Shown here: one piece after another, positions 12,067-25,115 of the stretch
How positions within the stretch are numbered: the stretch's first letter is position 1
Layout: the number at the start of each line of letters is the position of its first letter
Assembly (NCBI GenBank): GCA_021234155.1
Contig: JAJEKV010000033.1
Span: 3,577,454 to 3,641,453, forward strand
From: Isoetes taiwanensis
Lineage: Eukaryota > Streptophyta > Lycopodiopsida > Isoetales > Isoetaceae
DNA: 64,000 bases
Reading direction: 5' to 3'
Made by a program: the position numbers and the translations under genes
The notes under the pieces: model-generated
Told to the model about the DNA's origin: nothing
Database searches by the model: none
Seen by the model: only the letters and a program-made list of their open reading frames with translations

Positions 12067-14523
12067 ATAAGTTGTAGATGATCAAGGAGTTTAAAACTGT
12101 ATCCAGAAGGAAAAAATGCGCATTTGTGGTTGGTCCAAGGAAGTTTTGGGGAAAGGTGGAAGACATAGGGCAAATGGGAAGACCAAACTTAGGTCAAGTG
12201 TGGCATAAGATATGAGTTGAGGATTTTGGGAAGAAAGAAAACAAAATAATGTACCGAAACGATAAATGGCGAATGAAAAACCCATGTTAAGGCTAAAAAT
12301 GGGCAAGAAAGCATCCATTATTTGGCTCTTGAATGTGCGTGTAAAGATATGGTCGGAAAAAATAACAAAAATATCCAATGTTGTAGCACGAGAGGGTTTC
12401 TCATTGTCATGACCGCTTTTGTCCCATTTGCAAATCCTTGAGGAAATGGTAAATAGCAATAGAGGCTTTGAAATGGTAAGGACACATTATGCGCCTAGGC
12501 CATTGGTTGTTGGCCATATTGTTAACTCTAAATTTGGCACTCAAGATTAACTTCAAGAGTGTAGCTTTTTAAAACTACAGATCATTTAAGGTGATGAATC
12601 TATAGCTCAAATTTTATTGGAAATATAAATAAACTCAAGATAACATAAAGTTCCATTTCTAGAAATAGCCGGCAATCGCTAGAGAATAATTTTTTTTTGT
12701 GTGTGTAGGAACACTCTCAAAACTTAGTGGAAAGAGGGATGCAATTTTGTTCAAAAATCGATAAACAATTTGGGGAGATATTACGCCAAAAAATGGTCAA
12801 TGGAAGTCAACACTGCGGAAAATACCGAGCTCAAATCAAGAACTGAAAATGGAATGTACTATGTTTAGTTTTTCAAATTTGGTCGGCAGATAATGCAACA
12901 TATATCACGCATATGAAGTTGGAATAATTTTTCTCAAGCATAGAACATGGATTTTGGCATTTGGATACCATTTTCTTTGCATAAAATATTATAAATTCAA
13001 AATTTTTGGATCAAAAGGGTTTTCATTGATGCAAAGGCCATAGACATAAAACCAAGTTCCTTCGCCAAAAGAAGCCCAAGAAAACACATCAGAAATGTTA
13101 AGACTAAAAATATAGCCAAATTTCTTAAGAATCACACATTTGTCTCGTGAATAGAAAGCAAAGAAAGTGCCTCGTGAAAGAAACCTCGCCTTTCCCAATT
13201 TATTTCCCGAGTGAAGCATCGGTTCCATGCCTCATATCTCCTCAACAATATTATCCCAAAACAAATCCCTTTGTTTTTGTTTGTTTGTTTGATTTGTCAT
13301 GATTTTAGTTTTAGGTTGTGTTTCAAGTAATCCACATTCTAGTCAAGTATATGGAAGATGTAGAGTATTTTTTCTTTTAGTTTTTTACTCTACACACATG
13401 CTAACTTCACTTTAGCACTTAAAAGTTGCTACAAAAAGCAAGAAACCCCAAAATGTTATGGAGACACCTAAAGTTCAAAAAGAAGGAAAGCACTTGATTT
13501 GTCTATAGGGTGCTACGGTAGCAACCCCTGGTTTACCTATTTATTTGCAAAACGCATTTGAAAGGGCAAGGCGACAAAACACTTTGTCGGTAAAGATATG
13601 CGCTGACACCCACCGCATGTAGATGACAAAATTGTGATGAAGATGCTCAACATTGACAAGGAGGATGACTATCTTCGAGCATAACCACGTTTGGATTGGT
13701 ATGTGCAAGCCTAGAGACGGTACAAAACATCTCCGAGAACAACAAAGAAGAGCATGGAAGCACAAAGCTTCATTACTTCAACCTTTGCTTCCTCGATGTA
13801 AATTTTATACTAAGATCCTCAACCGGAAGCTTGACCTAATTGTGAAATATTGTGGATGTATTGGCATCCAGAATACTATGTGATGCAAAAATAATGGTTT
13901 GTCATTCAAATAGTTTGTTCAACCGCCTCTAAATGTGTTTTTAAGGTCAACTAGAATGTTTAGCCAAAACGATTGTAAAATAAGAAATTTTTGTCTTCTA
14001 TAACCGCCAACAAAAAGCATTTTAGGGACAAGGTACAAAAGCATTAATTTCTTCATATGAATTTGCCCCATAATAAATCTTAGATCGGCTCTTTCCCCCC
14101 TCCAAAATGTGATTTATATATTTTTGTTTTTCCTCCTTAACGCTAAACCTTCTTAACATTTCTATTTTCATGAGCAGCTTTTATAAATATTTGGAGTAAA
14201 GGTAATAATTGATCCTTTTTAGGGATTTTTTAGGATTTTGTAATATTTCAAAAGGAATCTTTCAAATGCACTTCTTAAATAAGTGCGTTTCAATTTTAAA
14301 CATTGTTCCCTTCCCAATACACGGAGTGTGCATAGAGTAGAACATCATCATCCATAGAACTAGAATATAGAATAACATCTAATCGCCTACCTAAATATAA
14401 TGGTTAGGTTCCTTTGTTAGGGCTTGTGATCTCAGAGTCTATTAGGGCCTCTAAGGCTAAACTAACATGCTAAACCAGCTCATTTTTGGACTAAAAGCCC
14501 AAGATTGCACAAACAGAATTGTT
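12067..14523. other. Unannotated AT-rich stretch
   Basis: No recognised gene. Small open frames occur on both strands (12091-12459 and 12989-13228 minus; 13541-13883 both strands; 14467-14667 plus) with no family resemblance. Around 14308 the words CCCTTCCCAATACAC and GAGTG recur in weakly similar form near 32094, hinting at a shared older repeat on either side of the retrotransposon insertions. Confidence 0.3.
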
Positions 14524-14528
14524 ATTTA
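14524..14528. repeat. Target site duplication ATTTA (left)
   Basis: The five bases ATTTA directly precede the TG of the 5' LTR and are repeated directly after the CA of the 3' LTR at 27421-27425. Confidence 0.88.
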
Positions 14529-16103
14529 TGACGCTCCATGTATTTATACGGTCTACTATACGGACACGCATAAATACAAGCATCGCCACTCCCTAAAGGT
14601 ACTTCTACCATGGGGGTATGGGAATTTAATTTGCAACCTAGGGGTTACCTTAAAAGGATTAAATTAGCTATGCTAATTTAACACATTAATAATAATAACC
14701 TATAACCTAGGAAATTAGGCTAATTACCATTTTGGAAGGCGTCCACCTGCCCCAATCAGTAGGTAGCATGGGGATTGCCAAGTTTGGATGCCAACTTGAC
14801 CCCTATCCCCGGATTGACTCAAGAAGATCGTCCAAGGAAGGCGGGGAGTCGTATTTCCATCGGACGCTGCGTAAGATCACCATAACAGGGCGTCCTCAGA
14901 AGTGTAACAACAATTCTCAACTCCCAGTGAAGATGGAGGCCCCATGGAACGAAGGTCCAGCCCGTAATTCAGGTAGGTGGCTATGTGAATTCTAGATAAC
15001 ACTTGGTTGTGTTCGCTCTCTCTCTGTTCTCTTTGTGAGTCAATCATAGAAACTAACCCTTGATTGTACAAACAAGTTCTCTTTATATTCAATTCTTGGT
15101 CTTACTCCTTGAAAGGATGGATTGTTAGTTCTTTGTTTAATCAATTTCAAACGGGGATTAATTTTCGGCAGAGGCCTCAACCGCGGTATTGTAGTATGCT
15201 CCTAGATAGCTCAGAGAGTCCCATTTGATGCGCTCGGTAAGGTAATAAGAACCCACTGGTCCTAGATGCTATGGTCCGCTTTAGCAATTCGCATTAAAAC
15301 ACAAGCAGACATGAGGGTGGGGTGTTGCATGAGCATTGCTGCCCCTGACTCCTACAAGCAATAGCCCGAGAGCCACGCTTGAGGGCTGGTATGGTCCGAC
15401 ACTGGTAGTGGTGGATCCAGAGTGAGCACCCATGCACTTTGAGTAGATTTAGGGTGAGGCTGCACGGATGCGGGTCGCCGGATGCGGGTATCGATTCTTA
15501 GCTCAACGCATGGAACCAATCAGGATTCCCGGAAGGGGACCACCCGCCCGAATGACTGCGCTGCGAACCCGACAGGGCCTTGCAGGTGATGCCCAGTTTA
15601 TGTTCTGGTTGGCTATAGCAAAAGCCATAGCATGAATTGACCCATCCGCAAAGTGTGCACGGGAGGGGCGGATGGAGGGACAACCCTAGCCAATGCTCTA
15701 TGCCATAACGCCATGCCAAGACTAAAATTCGCTGATCTCTTGAGGCTCAGCCGCCCGCTTGATCCTCACTGAGTCCGAGCTGGGGTAGAACCTGGTTCAC
15801 TGTTTTTGTAGGATTAGATGCATATTCTATGCGTTAGTATATTAGATGGATGCGCCACCCTTCGGTGGTTATTTTTATATATATTCATGTCAGGTGCTAA
15901 CCCTTGTATTCATGCTTTCCGCTGACGTAGGAGTCCCATCAAGGCGTGGGCGGGAATGACCCCTTCGTGTCCTTCTTTTGGCCTCATTTCATAGATGGAC
16001 CGGGGCCAGACGGAGGGCCCCGCCATGGTGAGATGATTGCCATGGAGGGGAAAGTCCTCGCATGTATACCACCCCAGGGTCGATATATCTCGAGCGCGCC
16101 ACA
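14529..16103 (+). repeat. 5' LTR
   Basis: About 1.58 kb, TG...CA, direct repeat of 25813-27420. Long AT-rich stretches are identical to the 3' LTR, while GC-rich stretches differ by clustered small indels and substitutions. The promoter and R region were not delimited. Confidence 0.92.
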
Positions 16104-16105
16104 GT

Positions 16106-16116
16106 TGGTATCGAGC
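16106..16116 (+). other. Primer binding site, initiator-Met tRNA
   Basis: TGGTATCGAGC lies two bases after the LTR end. It differs by one missing A from TGGTATCAGAGC, the complement of the 3' end of plant initiator-methionine tRNA used by many Ty3/gypsy elements. Confidence 0.85.
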
Positions 16117-19100
16117 GATTGATTTCTTGTTCGAAATCATTAGCACTGCCAAACACTGTTCCTGTAGAAGCACCGGTAGTTAGGAGGAGGCTAAGCCAAT
16201 GTGTCAGTAGTTCTCTTTGTTGTTTGGCTTGCGTTAGGTTAAGTTAAGAAATTGTAGCTTTGAGTGGAGGGGCCAGATTGGAGGCCTAGCGGTGCGTTGG
16301 TAGCCCAAATGACAAAGATGATGGCTCCATTGGATTGGGCGTACTTTCGAATTACCAAAACAAATAACTCTAGGCTTAAAATGGTCAAGGGCAGGCCCAA
16401 AATGAACTCTGCCCCGCTTGCCTTTTGTCACTTTGTCAAAGATGGAAGCTACGAAATGTCGCCGGGCCGACCCGCCGGGACTTCGAGTCAACGCTGGCCC
16501 GCCAGGTCAACTCGGCCAGATTTCATTCGACGATTGATAAGAAAAAAATTTGAAATTTTAAAAGTTAATTGGCCGTTTAGCAAACCATTTTCCATCGCCA
16601 TTTGCTTTTTGCTTGCGTTTCCAACCGCCGGGAAATCGCTTCTCCGCCATCGCCACCGGACGGACCTTGATCCTGCGCCCTTGTGCTTTGTGCATCTTAG
16701 CTTTGTTATCCCTTTGCCATCCCCTCCCGGCCAAGACTACCCGCTATGGCTATTACCAAGAGCGCCCGATCCGGCCCACCATGAGCATCGTGGAGATCTA
16801 CGCCATGATTGCTAAGCACATGGCTATGACCCAAAATTTCATCGACATCTTGTTGGATGAGCTGGCTCAATAGGTTTGAGAACAACGATAGGGATTCCAT
16901 ATCCCGTCTATCACTTCTCGTGGAGCCATTCCTCATCCTAACGAACCCACGCCATATACCCTTGTTGAGCAACCCGATATGGTAATGATGCTCATCAAAT
17001 TTTATCCTCCCACAGAAGGCCATACGGAGGAGGAAGATGTCGTGATTCGAGGTCAACCGTGATAGGGTTTTGCCAGGAGGATGACCACCGGATTGAGCTG
17101 GTCACTACGAGTCTCGGTAGGGAGTACCGGGTATTTCGGGACGCTTTTGCCGCCATTGATGGCAGAGCTATTGAGGTTCCCCATACCACCGGGCATGAGG
17201 GTTCCAATCAGCTTTGTCCGGGGAGAAATCCCCGACATCAAAGATAGACTATCCGGACAACTATTCGTGATAGATATGGGTCTCGCGCCACAACGGTACT
17301 ATCGCCAACTTAATCGCCGCGTCGCCCAGCTTTTTGCTCGATCCAAGAAGACTTAAGGAGAGCTCGAAGAGCGGCCGGTAGTTGGAGCAAGATGAGCTGG
17401 ACCGACAAGATCAGCGACCAATGTGGGGAGGTGCATCCGGAGTGGCTCAACCCAAAACCGACGATCCCACCGCTAAGCCCTGAGGAAGGAGTTGCCCATA
17501 AGGCCGGCAAATCAATACAAGGATAAGTTAAGGACCCGCTGGCTTTTGGAAGAAGACCAGTTCGACCGGAGGCGCAGAGAGTGGATAACTCCCACGGCTA
17601 TCGGGCTAAGACGGCGCCAACATCGCTTCTGGCCCGGGCCACGCCGAAGCCTCATCGGTTCCGACCCGGTATCGCGGCATTGCGGGAGATCCGCGAAATT
17701 TCAGAAGTCCACGGACCTTCCGATCAGAAGTCGCTTTTCAGAGGCTGGTACGGAGATCGCACAAAAAATTTAAGACCGACTCGCTTCCTGCATCTTTGTA
17801 ATTTTGGCCCCAAGAGGTCAAGCCTACTTGGTAGCACTTTTTGGTGATGCCAACCTTTGGCTTATCCACGCAAAGAGGGTCACCATAATGCCTAAGGATT
17901 TAGCCTCCCCGTAGGATACCTGGGAGCAACCTTAGCCTACTTGCGGGATCCGTTTGTACATATTTTTGTGATCATTAATAAAACGGCTTTTATTTTGAAT
18001 TAAAAGTTTAATGTTTTTTTAAAATTTAAAATGCCGACGCCGCCTTTAATAAGAGGGTTTAAAAGGGGACCGTAAGGTTATTTTAAACGCTTTTTTCCTC
18101 TCCCTCCCTTCTAGCCCATGCTGGGCCACCGACCTTTGCCGCCGGGTACCTTTGATGGAGAGAAATGGGATCCACTGTGTTCCCTTCGACCGCTGCAGCC
18201 TTTGCTATGCCAATGCATAGATCTCCTTGTTAACATGTAGCCGCATCCCACTCACCGATTCCTTTGACTTTTACATGGAGGAAATGCTTCCTCTGGTATT
18301 CCTTCCTCGGGGATCCCCCACTTGTATTTGGAGCTGGAGATAGTTCGGCAGATGCTAGGGCGGGACACACATGCTTATGATGTCCCTAAGGGGAAACTCC
18401 GATGGGGTAAAACACCTACCAAAGGTCCAAAGATCGTAAGCAGCAGTGATCCGAAGCTACTGCCTCTAGCCATCCCCATAGACCAATACGCTGAGGATGA
18501 AACCTTGCGGCCGAGAAGGGCAGGTCGCTTAATCCTCCGAGGAGGGGGATGACGAAAGCATATAGGAATGGGCTTACTTTTGCCCGCTGGAAAGAGCTAG
18601 CAGAGGAGCTACCACCGCTACCGCGACCAATCTATAGGCTTGTCGTGGTTAGACGGCCTTCCGGGCCATTTATCACCAAAGGTGAATACCTTCTTTGGAT
18701 GATATTATCCGGACGATCACGTGGTGGTCGGATTTAGACGCCAGTTGTTAAAAAGACCATGTACTTTTGCACGAAAGCTTGCGGAGTATTGTATGGATGA
18801 TTTCATCGACTTCACTTCTACCGAAGCCTCCGAGGTGCACCACCGCCGGGCCCGCTGAGACTCTAGAGCCGGGCGGAGACTCTACTACGCTTCAGGACTT
18901 CTGATGCGGGAACCAGCTTCGCAAACTCGCACTGTGATGCCTTCACGGCTATGGGGCCTCACGCCCCAAACATTAATATGGTGGAAGTTCCTCCCGGACT
19001 CGCATGATGAGGGTGAAGATTTATACCATAACCCTCAAGCACAAGAAGGAGGAGCAACAGAGCTCAAGGAGGAAGAAGTCCCCATGGACTTTGATAAAGA

Positions 19101-20900
19101 AGTGGCGATCTCGAGACTTCGTAAGGGAAAGTGCGCCGGGTAACCATCTTACCCGCTTTTTTGTCGCCTTCAAATAACGGACAAGTCCTCTTCATAGCCC
19201 GAGATCTAGCGCCAGCAGGCCGGTGCTTCATGGTGGGGCCTCCGCACTCTCTACACCGGCCGGCCACAAGAAGCTTCCCCCTATCGTGACGCTTACGTAT
19301 GTACTGACGCCGGATCTTGCCCCACGGCCTTGGGTCGTGACATTGCGCCTTGATGGGCATGAAGCTCCTCACCGCAGCCCCATTGGCCGTTGCCTATCCA
19401 CCGTAGGTTGCATCCGTTCGCGCTGCCACAGAGACCCCGGGTTACTCACACCGAATCAATCGCCTCCACCACCTCCTAGGGCTAAGGATCAAGAGGCGGG
19501 GCCTAGTTCCTAGTATAATTTTGCTATGAAAAATGTATATATATATATGTTTTGCTAGTTTTTCTTATATATATATCTATGTGTGTTCGGGATTTTCGAT
19601 TATGCAATTGAATGGACCATATTGACAAATGGTGTACCTTATTTACTTATTAAATACAAAGTTCTCTTTGAGGAGTATTATTGAATTGTGAGTTTTTTTA
19701 TATATGACATCCTCTTCAAAAAGTATTAAAACTTTAGAATATAATGGAATTACAAAATGTTCTCTATTTATTCCAACTATATTGCAGGGAAACCATTTGG
19801 GAATATGAGGAGAGAATCACCGATATGGTTAGGAGGGGCGATCCCCGCTGCACTGTGACTATGGCCGAGATATGGTGAATATCCGCTGAGGGGAGGAGGG
19901 CTATGAAACCGAACCACCGCCACCGGGGAACTCTCACGACCGACAAAGGGCTGGAGATAGTTAACATCCCTCGTGGATCGAAGCCGAGGATCTGAAGATG
20001 ACCCCGCGGTCGCACTGACTACCGGAATATGACCAGCACGGCCTTCGAGGACGCCAACGACCATCTTTGGCAACTCTTTATGCAATGCGGGCTCTTTAAC
20101 CTTCTGATTATCAGCCCAACATGGGAGTACCAAGCAATCATTGTCCAAGCCCGGGCACGCTTATAAACTCGTCCGAAATAAGAGAGTACTTCCACGCCGA
20201 TCCTCAGACCCTTCGCCAACCCCTAGGCTTGGTCTCTTCCGTTGTGTTTTCGTTGTTGTGGTTACGCCAGGTGCAAGTAGAACTTTAAAAGTTCCCATTG
20301 TATCATACCTACTTTTGTCTCAATCCATGTATCAATCAACCCGATGTTGTACTCAACTTGAATGAAATACAAATATTGTTTTCGCTTGTATATACTTTTG
20401 TCTCGATTAACTTAAAAGGGATTGTACATTAATGTAAATCGCTTTATATATTCATGAATGCTTCCTATAGATCTGTAATGTAACGCCGCTTTTGGCAACA
20501 CCCTCCAACGCCAAGAGGCTCACCCCCGAACAGAATTGATGTTAATGAAAAGGCAACTCTGAGTTACAAAGCTTATGTGTTGCATACCAATCCACCGCCA
20601 CATACTCGGAGGACGGACCGAATTACCTCCACGACCATTGAGTCCACCCGCACAACAGCCATCTCCTCCCGTGAGCTAGCCCCTCTGCACTGCATAAAAG
20701 AAGGACTCATGCTAAGCCCATCGGTTCCTCTATGATAGCGCCGCTTCCTCACATTCAACCACTTCGGTTCTTCCGATCCTCGCCATCGACAAATGACCAT
20801 TCAAGGCGAAGGATAAGGAGTACCGAAAACCGCTGACACACCATCACTAGTATATGGAAAAACCTAAGTTGGCTCGGGCTTTGATGGGAAATCCGTGAGG
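16117..20900 (+). other. Long retrotransposon leader with fragmentary ORFs
   Basis: Some 4.8 kb lie between the primer site and recognisable gag. Plus-strand open pieces occur at 16264-16815, 16613-16873 (IVEIYAMIAKHMAMTQ), 17059-17356, 17492-17847, 18322-18552, 18549-18737, 18904-19143 and 19223-19513. The run around 16740-17060 reads as one acidic protein if a frame change is allowed (IPHPNEPTPYTLVEQPDM). This may be an extra ORF upstream of gag, or filler from nested insertions. 19530-19790 is AT-rich with TATATA runs and no coding signal. No known domain was recognised. Confidence 0.5.
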
Positions 20901-20959
20901 AGGCTTGAATGCGGAATCTTGGTTGGACGAAATGAAGGAATTCGGAAGTCCTATGGAAT

Positions 20960-21560
20960 GACAGAGAAAGATACGTGGAAGGTCGCCACCACTAACCTTA
21001 CCGGAGCTGCCCATTTGGTGAAAGGGTTATGCCGCAGCTAAGCACCGGACAGAGCAGATGCAAGTTCAAGAAGTTTGCTAAGGCTTTTAAATCGCATTAC
21101 GCGGCCTCGCGCGACAAATGCCAACAGATTCCAGCACCTTCTACAGGTTGGAACAGAAGGGCATGTCCGCGGCAGCCTACACCGACGAATTCATGCATTT
21201 GAGGTTGTATGTACCAGAATGAATGAGAAAAGGGCGAGAGGGCTACATTGAAGGGTTGGCCCCATCCATTAAACGTATGGTCAAGGCCATAGACCCAAAA
21301 TCAAGAGCGTGGGGCTAAGCTAAGGCATTAAGCCTTGAGGAAGACACGCTAAAGAACCAAAGATCCGCGACCGCCCTTACTCGCAGCCCACGTCGCCCAC
21401 ACCTTACAAAACCCCGCTCGCAAGTCCGGCCCTCAAAGACAATTCTTATGGCCGCCAGAGAAGAAAGTCGCCTTTAGCACGGATAAGCGTAACAATGCCG
21501 GTAAGGAAGTTCGGCCTCTTACACCCATTCCTAAAGAGGCCGAGAACAGTCCGGCCGATA
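20960..21560 (+). pseudogene. gag: Gag (capsid) region, frame-broken
   Basis: Retrotransposon Gag forms the particle that packages element RNA. The readable words KKFAKAFKSHYAASRDKC near 21068, FYRLEQKGMSAAAYTDEF near 21139 and GYIEGLAPSIKRMVKAID near 21240 are the usual gag core of plant Ty3/gypsy elements, in which W/F...L.Q..S...Y...F..L is conserved. A following basic stretch leads to cysteines near 21563 (CYRQMRP...C.C) that may be the remains of a CCHC zinc knuckle. Stops and indels interrupt the frame. Confidence 0.75.
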
Positions 21561-21759
21561 AGGCATGCTACCGGCAGATGAGGCCCGACACTTCATGCAC
21601 TTGTCCGCACGCCACGCCAGATCGCTCAACCGCCATGGCCGACCTGGATTGGGAAGATTTAGAGTCCAATCTTGTCATGGAGGACGAGGCTCCCCGAAAG
21701 TACATTCATGGTGCGCCTCATATTCTTGCCGCTATAGAAACAAAGTAACGCTGAAAGTC

Positions 21760-21865
21760 AGCCTTCATATTTCTACAATAGGCCAAGTAGACAAGAAGCC
21801 CTTCATAATTTTGATGGACACGGTAGTACGCGATAATTTTGCTTCTCCTAGAATGGCCCAGTAAT
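21760..21865 (+). pseudogene. Aspartic protease fragment
   Basis: Reads GQVDKKPFIILMDTVVRDNFASPRM. In this family the strand before the catalytic residue reads (F/L)(I/L)DTG(S/A), followed by NFI/S. Here D and T are kept and the G-S pair is disturbed, next to a probable indel. Its position between gag and reverse transcriptase fits. Confidence 0.6.
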
Positions 21866-22404
21866 CGCACCGAAACGCCGAGATCCCCACCTAAGCCACC
21901 ACATTAGCTAGCTGTAAGATCGTATTACACTCATGGTCACCGATTAACCTTTAAAATGCAGCTGCCGTGCACCAATTGCCTTGGGTGCCGAAGTTAATGG
22001 ACATTGGCAAATATGATCTTATTGTGGGAATGGAGTTTTAGCTGCCCGCCAGGCCCACATAGACCGTGGAGAAACGGAGGTCACCTTCAACGCCGCCAAT
22101 GGAGCACGGTGACAATAAAAGGTGATTCATTACACCCGCTATGCACCAATGTCAATAAAGCAGCTACGAAAAGCTATACGCTAGGAATGAACTCCTTTGC
22201 CTCATTAAACTTGCTTCCATTGAGTCTGACTCCAAACAACAAAGAAGTAATCGACGCCTTACCATCGGACATTGCTACCCTTCTTCGAATTTAGCGATCT
22301 CTTTCCGTGATGAGATCCACAAGCTTCCTCCTTTCGTGAGGGGTGGAATGTGAGATAACTCTTGAACTGTGTACTAAGCCTACCAAAGAAGCCCCCCCAG
22401 ACCA

Positions 22405-22975
22405 ATGAGTCCTCCTGAGTTAGCGAGCTTAAGAAACAAAATTTTACAAGAGTTACCGAATTTGGGGTTTATTCGCCCAAGAGCCACCATTTGGGGCTCC
22501 TATTCTTTTGTCAAGAAGAAAGATGGCTCCTTAAGGATGTGTATTGATTATAGGCAACTCAATAAGCATACCATCAAGAATCGCTATGCTTTGCCTAGGG
22601 CGTGATGATCTTATGGACCGCCATAAGGAGCAAAATATTTCAAAGATTGATTTGCGCCCGGTACCATCGAGATAAGGATTAAGGAAGAGGACATCCATAA
22701 GTCCGCTTTTCGCACCAGATATGGGCATTATGAATTCACCGGCCATGCCTTTGATTGACCAACGCCCGCAAACGCTTATATGTTGATGAATGACATCTTC
22801 CGCCAATACTTGGATGACTTTGTTGTCATTTTCTTTGATGACATTCTTATCTATAGTAAAACCCCGCAAAGAACATGAACAACATCTTCGATTAGCTTTG
22901 CAAAAGCTAAGGCGCCATCAGCTTTTGCCAAGTTCTCTAAATGCAAGTTCGCCACTCCGAGGGTAGACTATTTGG
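22405..22975 (+). pseudogene. pol: Reverse transcriptase domain of Ty3/gypsy Pol, frame-broken
   Basis: The domain copies element RNA into DNA. The first 66 codons are open (22405-22605), with [20 protein letters not shown] and [21 protein letters not shown], which is textbook Ty3/gypsy RT. After a frame change come [42 protein letters not shown] and FDDILIYSK (the catalytic DD at about 22837), then KFSKCKFATPRVDYLGHI. Several inter-motif residues are missing, consistent with deletions in GC-rich codons. Chain order is intact. Confidence 0.9.
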
Positions 22976-23289
22976 GGCATATTATCTCAGCCAGAAGGAA
23001 TTGCTGCACTCCAAATTAAGATAGAAGCAAGAAAGGATTGGCCCATTCCAGCTAATGTTTCGTGGTCCCGAGTTTCTGGGACTCGCAGGATATTATCGGA
23101 AATTTGTTAAGGATTTTGCAACAATTGTCGCACCCTTACTAATCTCACAAGCATGAGAAAGTAAAGGATTGGATGGAACATTGGAAAACAAAAGTCCAAG
23201 CCGGCCGTAAGCTCAAGGATGCCTTTAACATCCGCGATCAGTCCCTTACCTTTGCCCATCCTCAAAAGGATAATCAAGAGCCACCGACG

Positions 23290-23600
23290 CTAGTAAGATA
23301 GCTACCGGGGTGGAGTTCTAATGCGAGGGAGAGTTGTTGCTTACGATTCAAAGAAGATGAACGATGCAGAGCTGCCATATCCTACCCATGACCGTGAATT
23401 GTCGGCGCTTGTTCGTGCTCTCCGTGATTTGGAGACACTACCTTCTTGGTAGAAGATTTCACCGGATACGGATCATCGTGAGTCTCCGCCATTTAACCAC
23501 CCAAACTAAATCTGAATCTACGCCAGATGGATGGAATTCCTCGAGGAATATGACTTCGAGATTGTATATAAACCAGTGGAAGCAATAATGTGGTTGCGAT
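23290..23600 (+). pseudogene. RNase H domain of Ty3/gypsy Pol
   Basis: Reads GGVLMREGRVVAYDSKKMND, then YPTHDRELSALVRALRD and HYLLGRRF, followed in another frame by RWMEFLEEYDFEIVYKP. This is the usual RNase H plus linker of plant gypsy elements, where it removes the RNA strand during reverse transcription. It is frame-broken at about 23430 and 23525. Confidence 0.88.
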
Positions 23601-23799
23601 GCTTTGTCACGCCATCCCTTCATAACCCGCACCCATTGTAATGCCATTTCCACACTCACCAAATGAAGTTTGGGAAGCAAATAGAACAAACCTTGGTCAC
23701 GCATCCCTAATTCGTAATATTTGGGAAAGTTTGGGTAAGGAAGCCCGACCGATAGAGAACGCCAAGCATTCCGCTCATATAAGAAGGAGGGCAATTTAT

Positions 23800-24640
23800 T
23801 ATATTACAAAGATAAGTTGTGTGTTCCAAAATGACTTTCGTGGGTGCGAAGCATTCTCCATGATACACACAACAACCCTATAGCTGACATGCGGGTTTTA
23901 TGAAAACTTACTTTAAGATCCGCCCAGCCTATTTTTGGCCTTCCATGAAGAAGGATATTGCTAGGTACATCAAACAAAGTCAGTTTGTCGAAAACCAAGG
24001 CTGGAGCAATTACGAAGTTCCCTGGAGTTGCAACCTTTGATGTGCCCAACGCCAAGTGGGAAGTCATAACCATGGATTTCATTGTGGGCTTCCAATGCAT
24101 CTCCGGGTATGATGCCTTAATGGTCGGGGTCGACAAATTATCAAAGATGGCTCACTTCCTGCCATGTCGCACCATCGGACACCGCCTTCGACAATCGCTT
24201 CTGCTCTTTGCAAAGGAAATTTTCAGGTTGCACGGATGCCGAGAGTAATTGTATCGGATAGGGATCCTAAGTTTGTCGCTGCATTCGAAGGATTTCTTCG
24301 CCACCATCCGCACTGCTTGCCATGAGTACAGCCTACCATCCTCGCATTGATGGTCAAACGTAACGGTCAATCGTGATATCGAAGATATGCTAAGAAGCTA
24401 TGTATGGAGTAAACAAATACAATGGGCGGATTATATTTACTTGGTAGAATTCGCCTACAACAAAGATGTGTAAAGCAGAGTCTTCTAGAATGTCTCCCTT
24501 CATGATAAATTATGGCTATCAATGTCTTACTCCGCACACGGCATAATCCCCGCTTTCTAAAGTGGAGGTCTCTCAACAACTCCTTTAGAAATGCAGCCTT
24601 GGTGGAAGAAGTTCGGGTTACTTATTGGCGCGACGCAAAT
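23800..24640 (+). pseudogene. Integrase domain of Ty3/gypsy Pol
   Basis: Reads YYKDKLCVP, a degraded HHCC zinc-binding region, then TKAGAITKFPGVATFDVPN, KWEVITMDFIVGFQ with the first catalytic aspartate, DALMVGVDKLSKMAHFLPC, LFAKEIFRLHG, IVSDRDPKFVAAF with the second aspartate, and an out-of-frame YHPR-DGQT-R-VNRDIEDML region carrying the glutamate position. This is the enzyme that inserts the cDNA. Frame changes occur around 23890, 24245 and 24330. Confidence 0.88.
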
Positions 24641-25004
24641 GTCGAAGAGTCTAGCGGATAAGCACCGAACCCCACCTAATCTTCCAGGGTGGGCTTAACT
24701 CGGGCTTGGCTTAAGACCAAAGTAAAACAAGCCAAGCTTAAAATTGGTAATCAGAAGAAGTTGGCACCCGATATCGGGCCGCTCAGATTATTACCGAACG
24801 CTGGGAGAACAGTGCATATCGCTTGGACTTGCACCCGCTTGAAAATCCACAAGGTCTTTCTCACACGGAATCTTCCTCAAGCAACACACCCCTGATCCGC
24901 AGGAGGTTTTGGATACCCCTACCCTCCTAGAAATGATCAAGAGCAGCCGGAAATAGTGCCCAAGCTCTTCTTGATCGAGCTTACAAAAAACATACTGCAT
25001 GACT

Positions 25005-25115
25005 CAAATGTTGCAATACTTGGTCAAGTGGAAGCACTTTACCGCTTGAAGATGCTACCCTGGTGATGAAGATAGACCTTGAGAAGCACTATCCGACTTC
25101 ATGCGGGAATCTCAA
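25005..25115 (+). pseudogene. Chromodomain at the integrase C-terminus
   Basis: Reads QYLVKWKHF and then, in the neighbouring frame, PLEDATLV and DED-L-KHYP. The (Y)LVKWK...(E)(D)ATW(E) pattern defines the chromodomain of chromoviruses, which is thought to direct integration towards marked chromatin. Confidence 0.75.

Noticed and set aside
16264-16815. 183-codon plus-strand ORF in the retrotransposon leader taken as a gene
   Set aside because: It overlaps a more protein-like frame (16613-16873 and beyond) and shows composition typical of a chance GC-rich frame.
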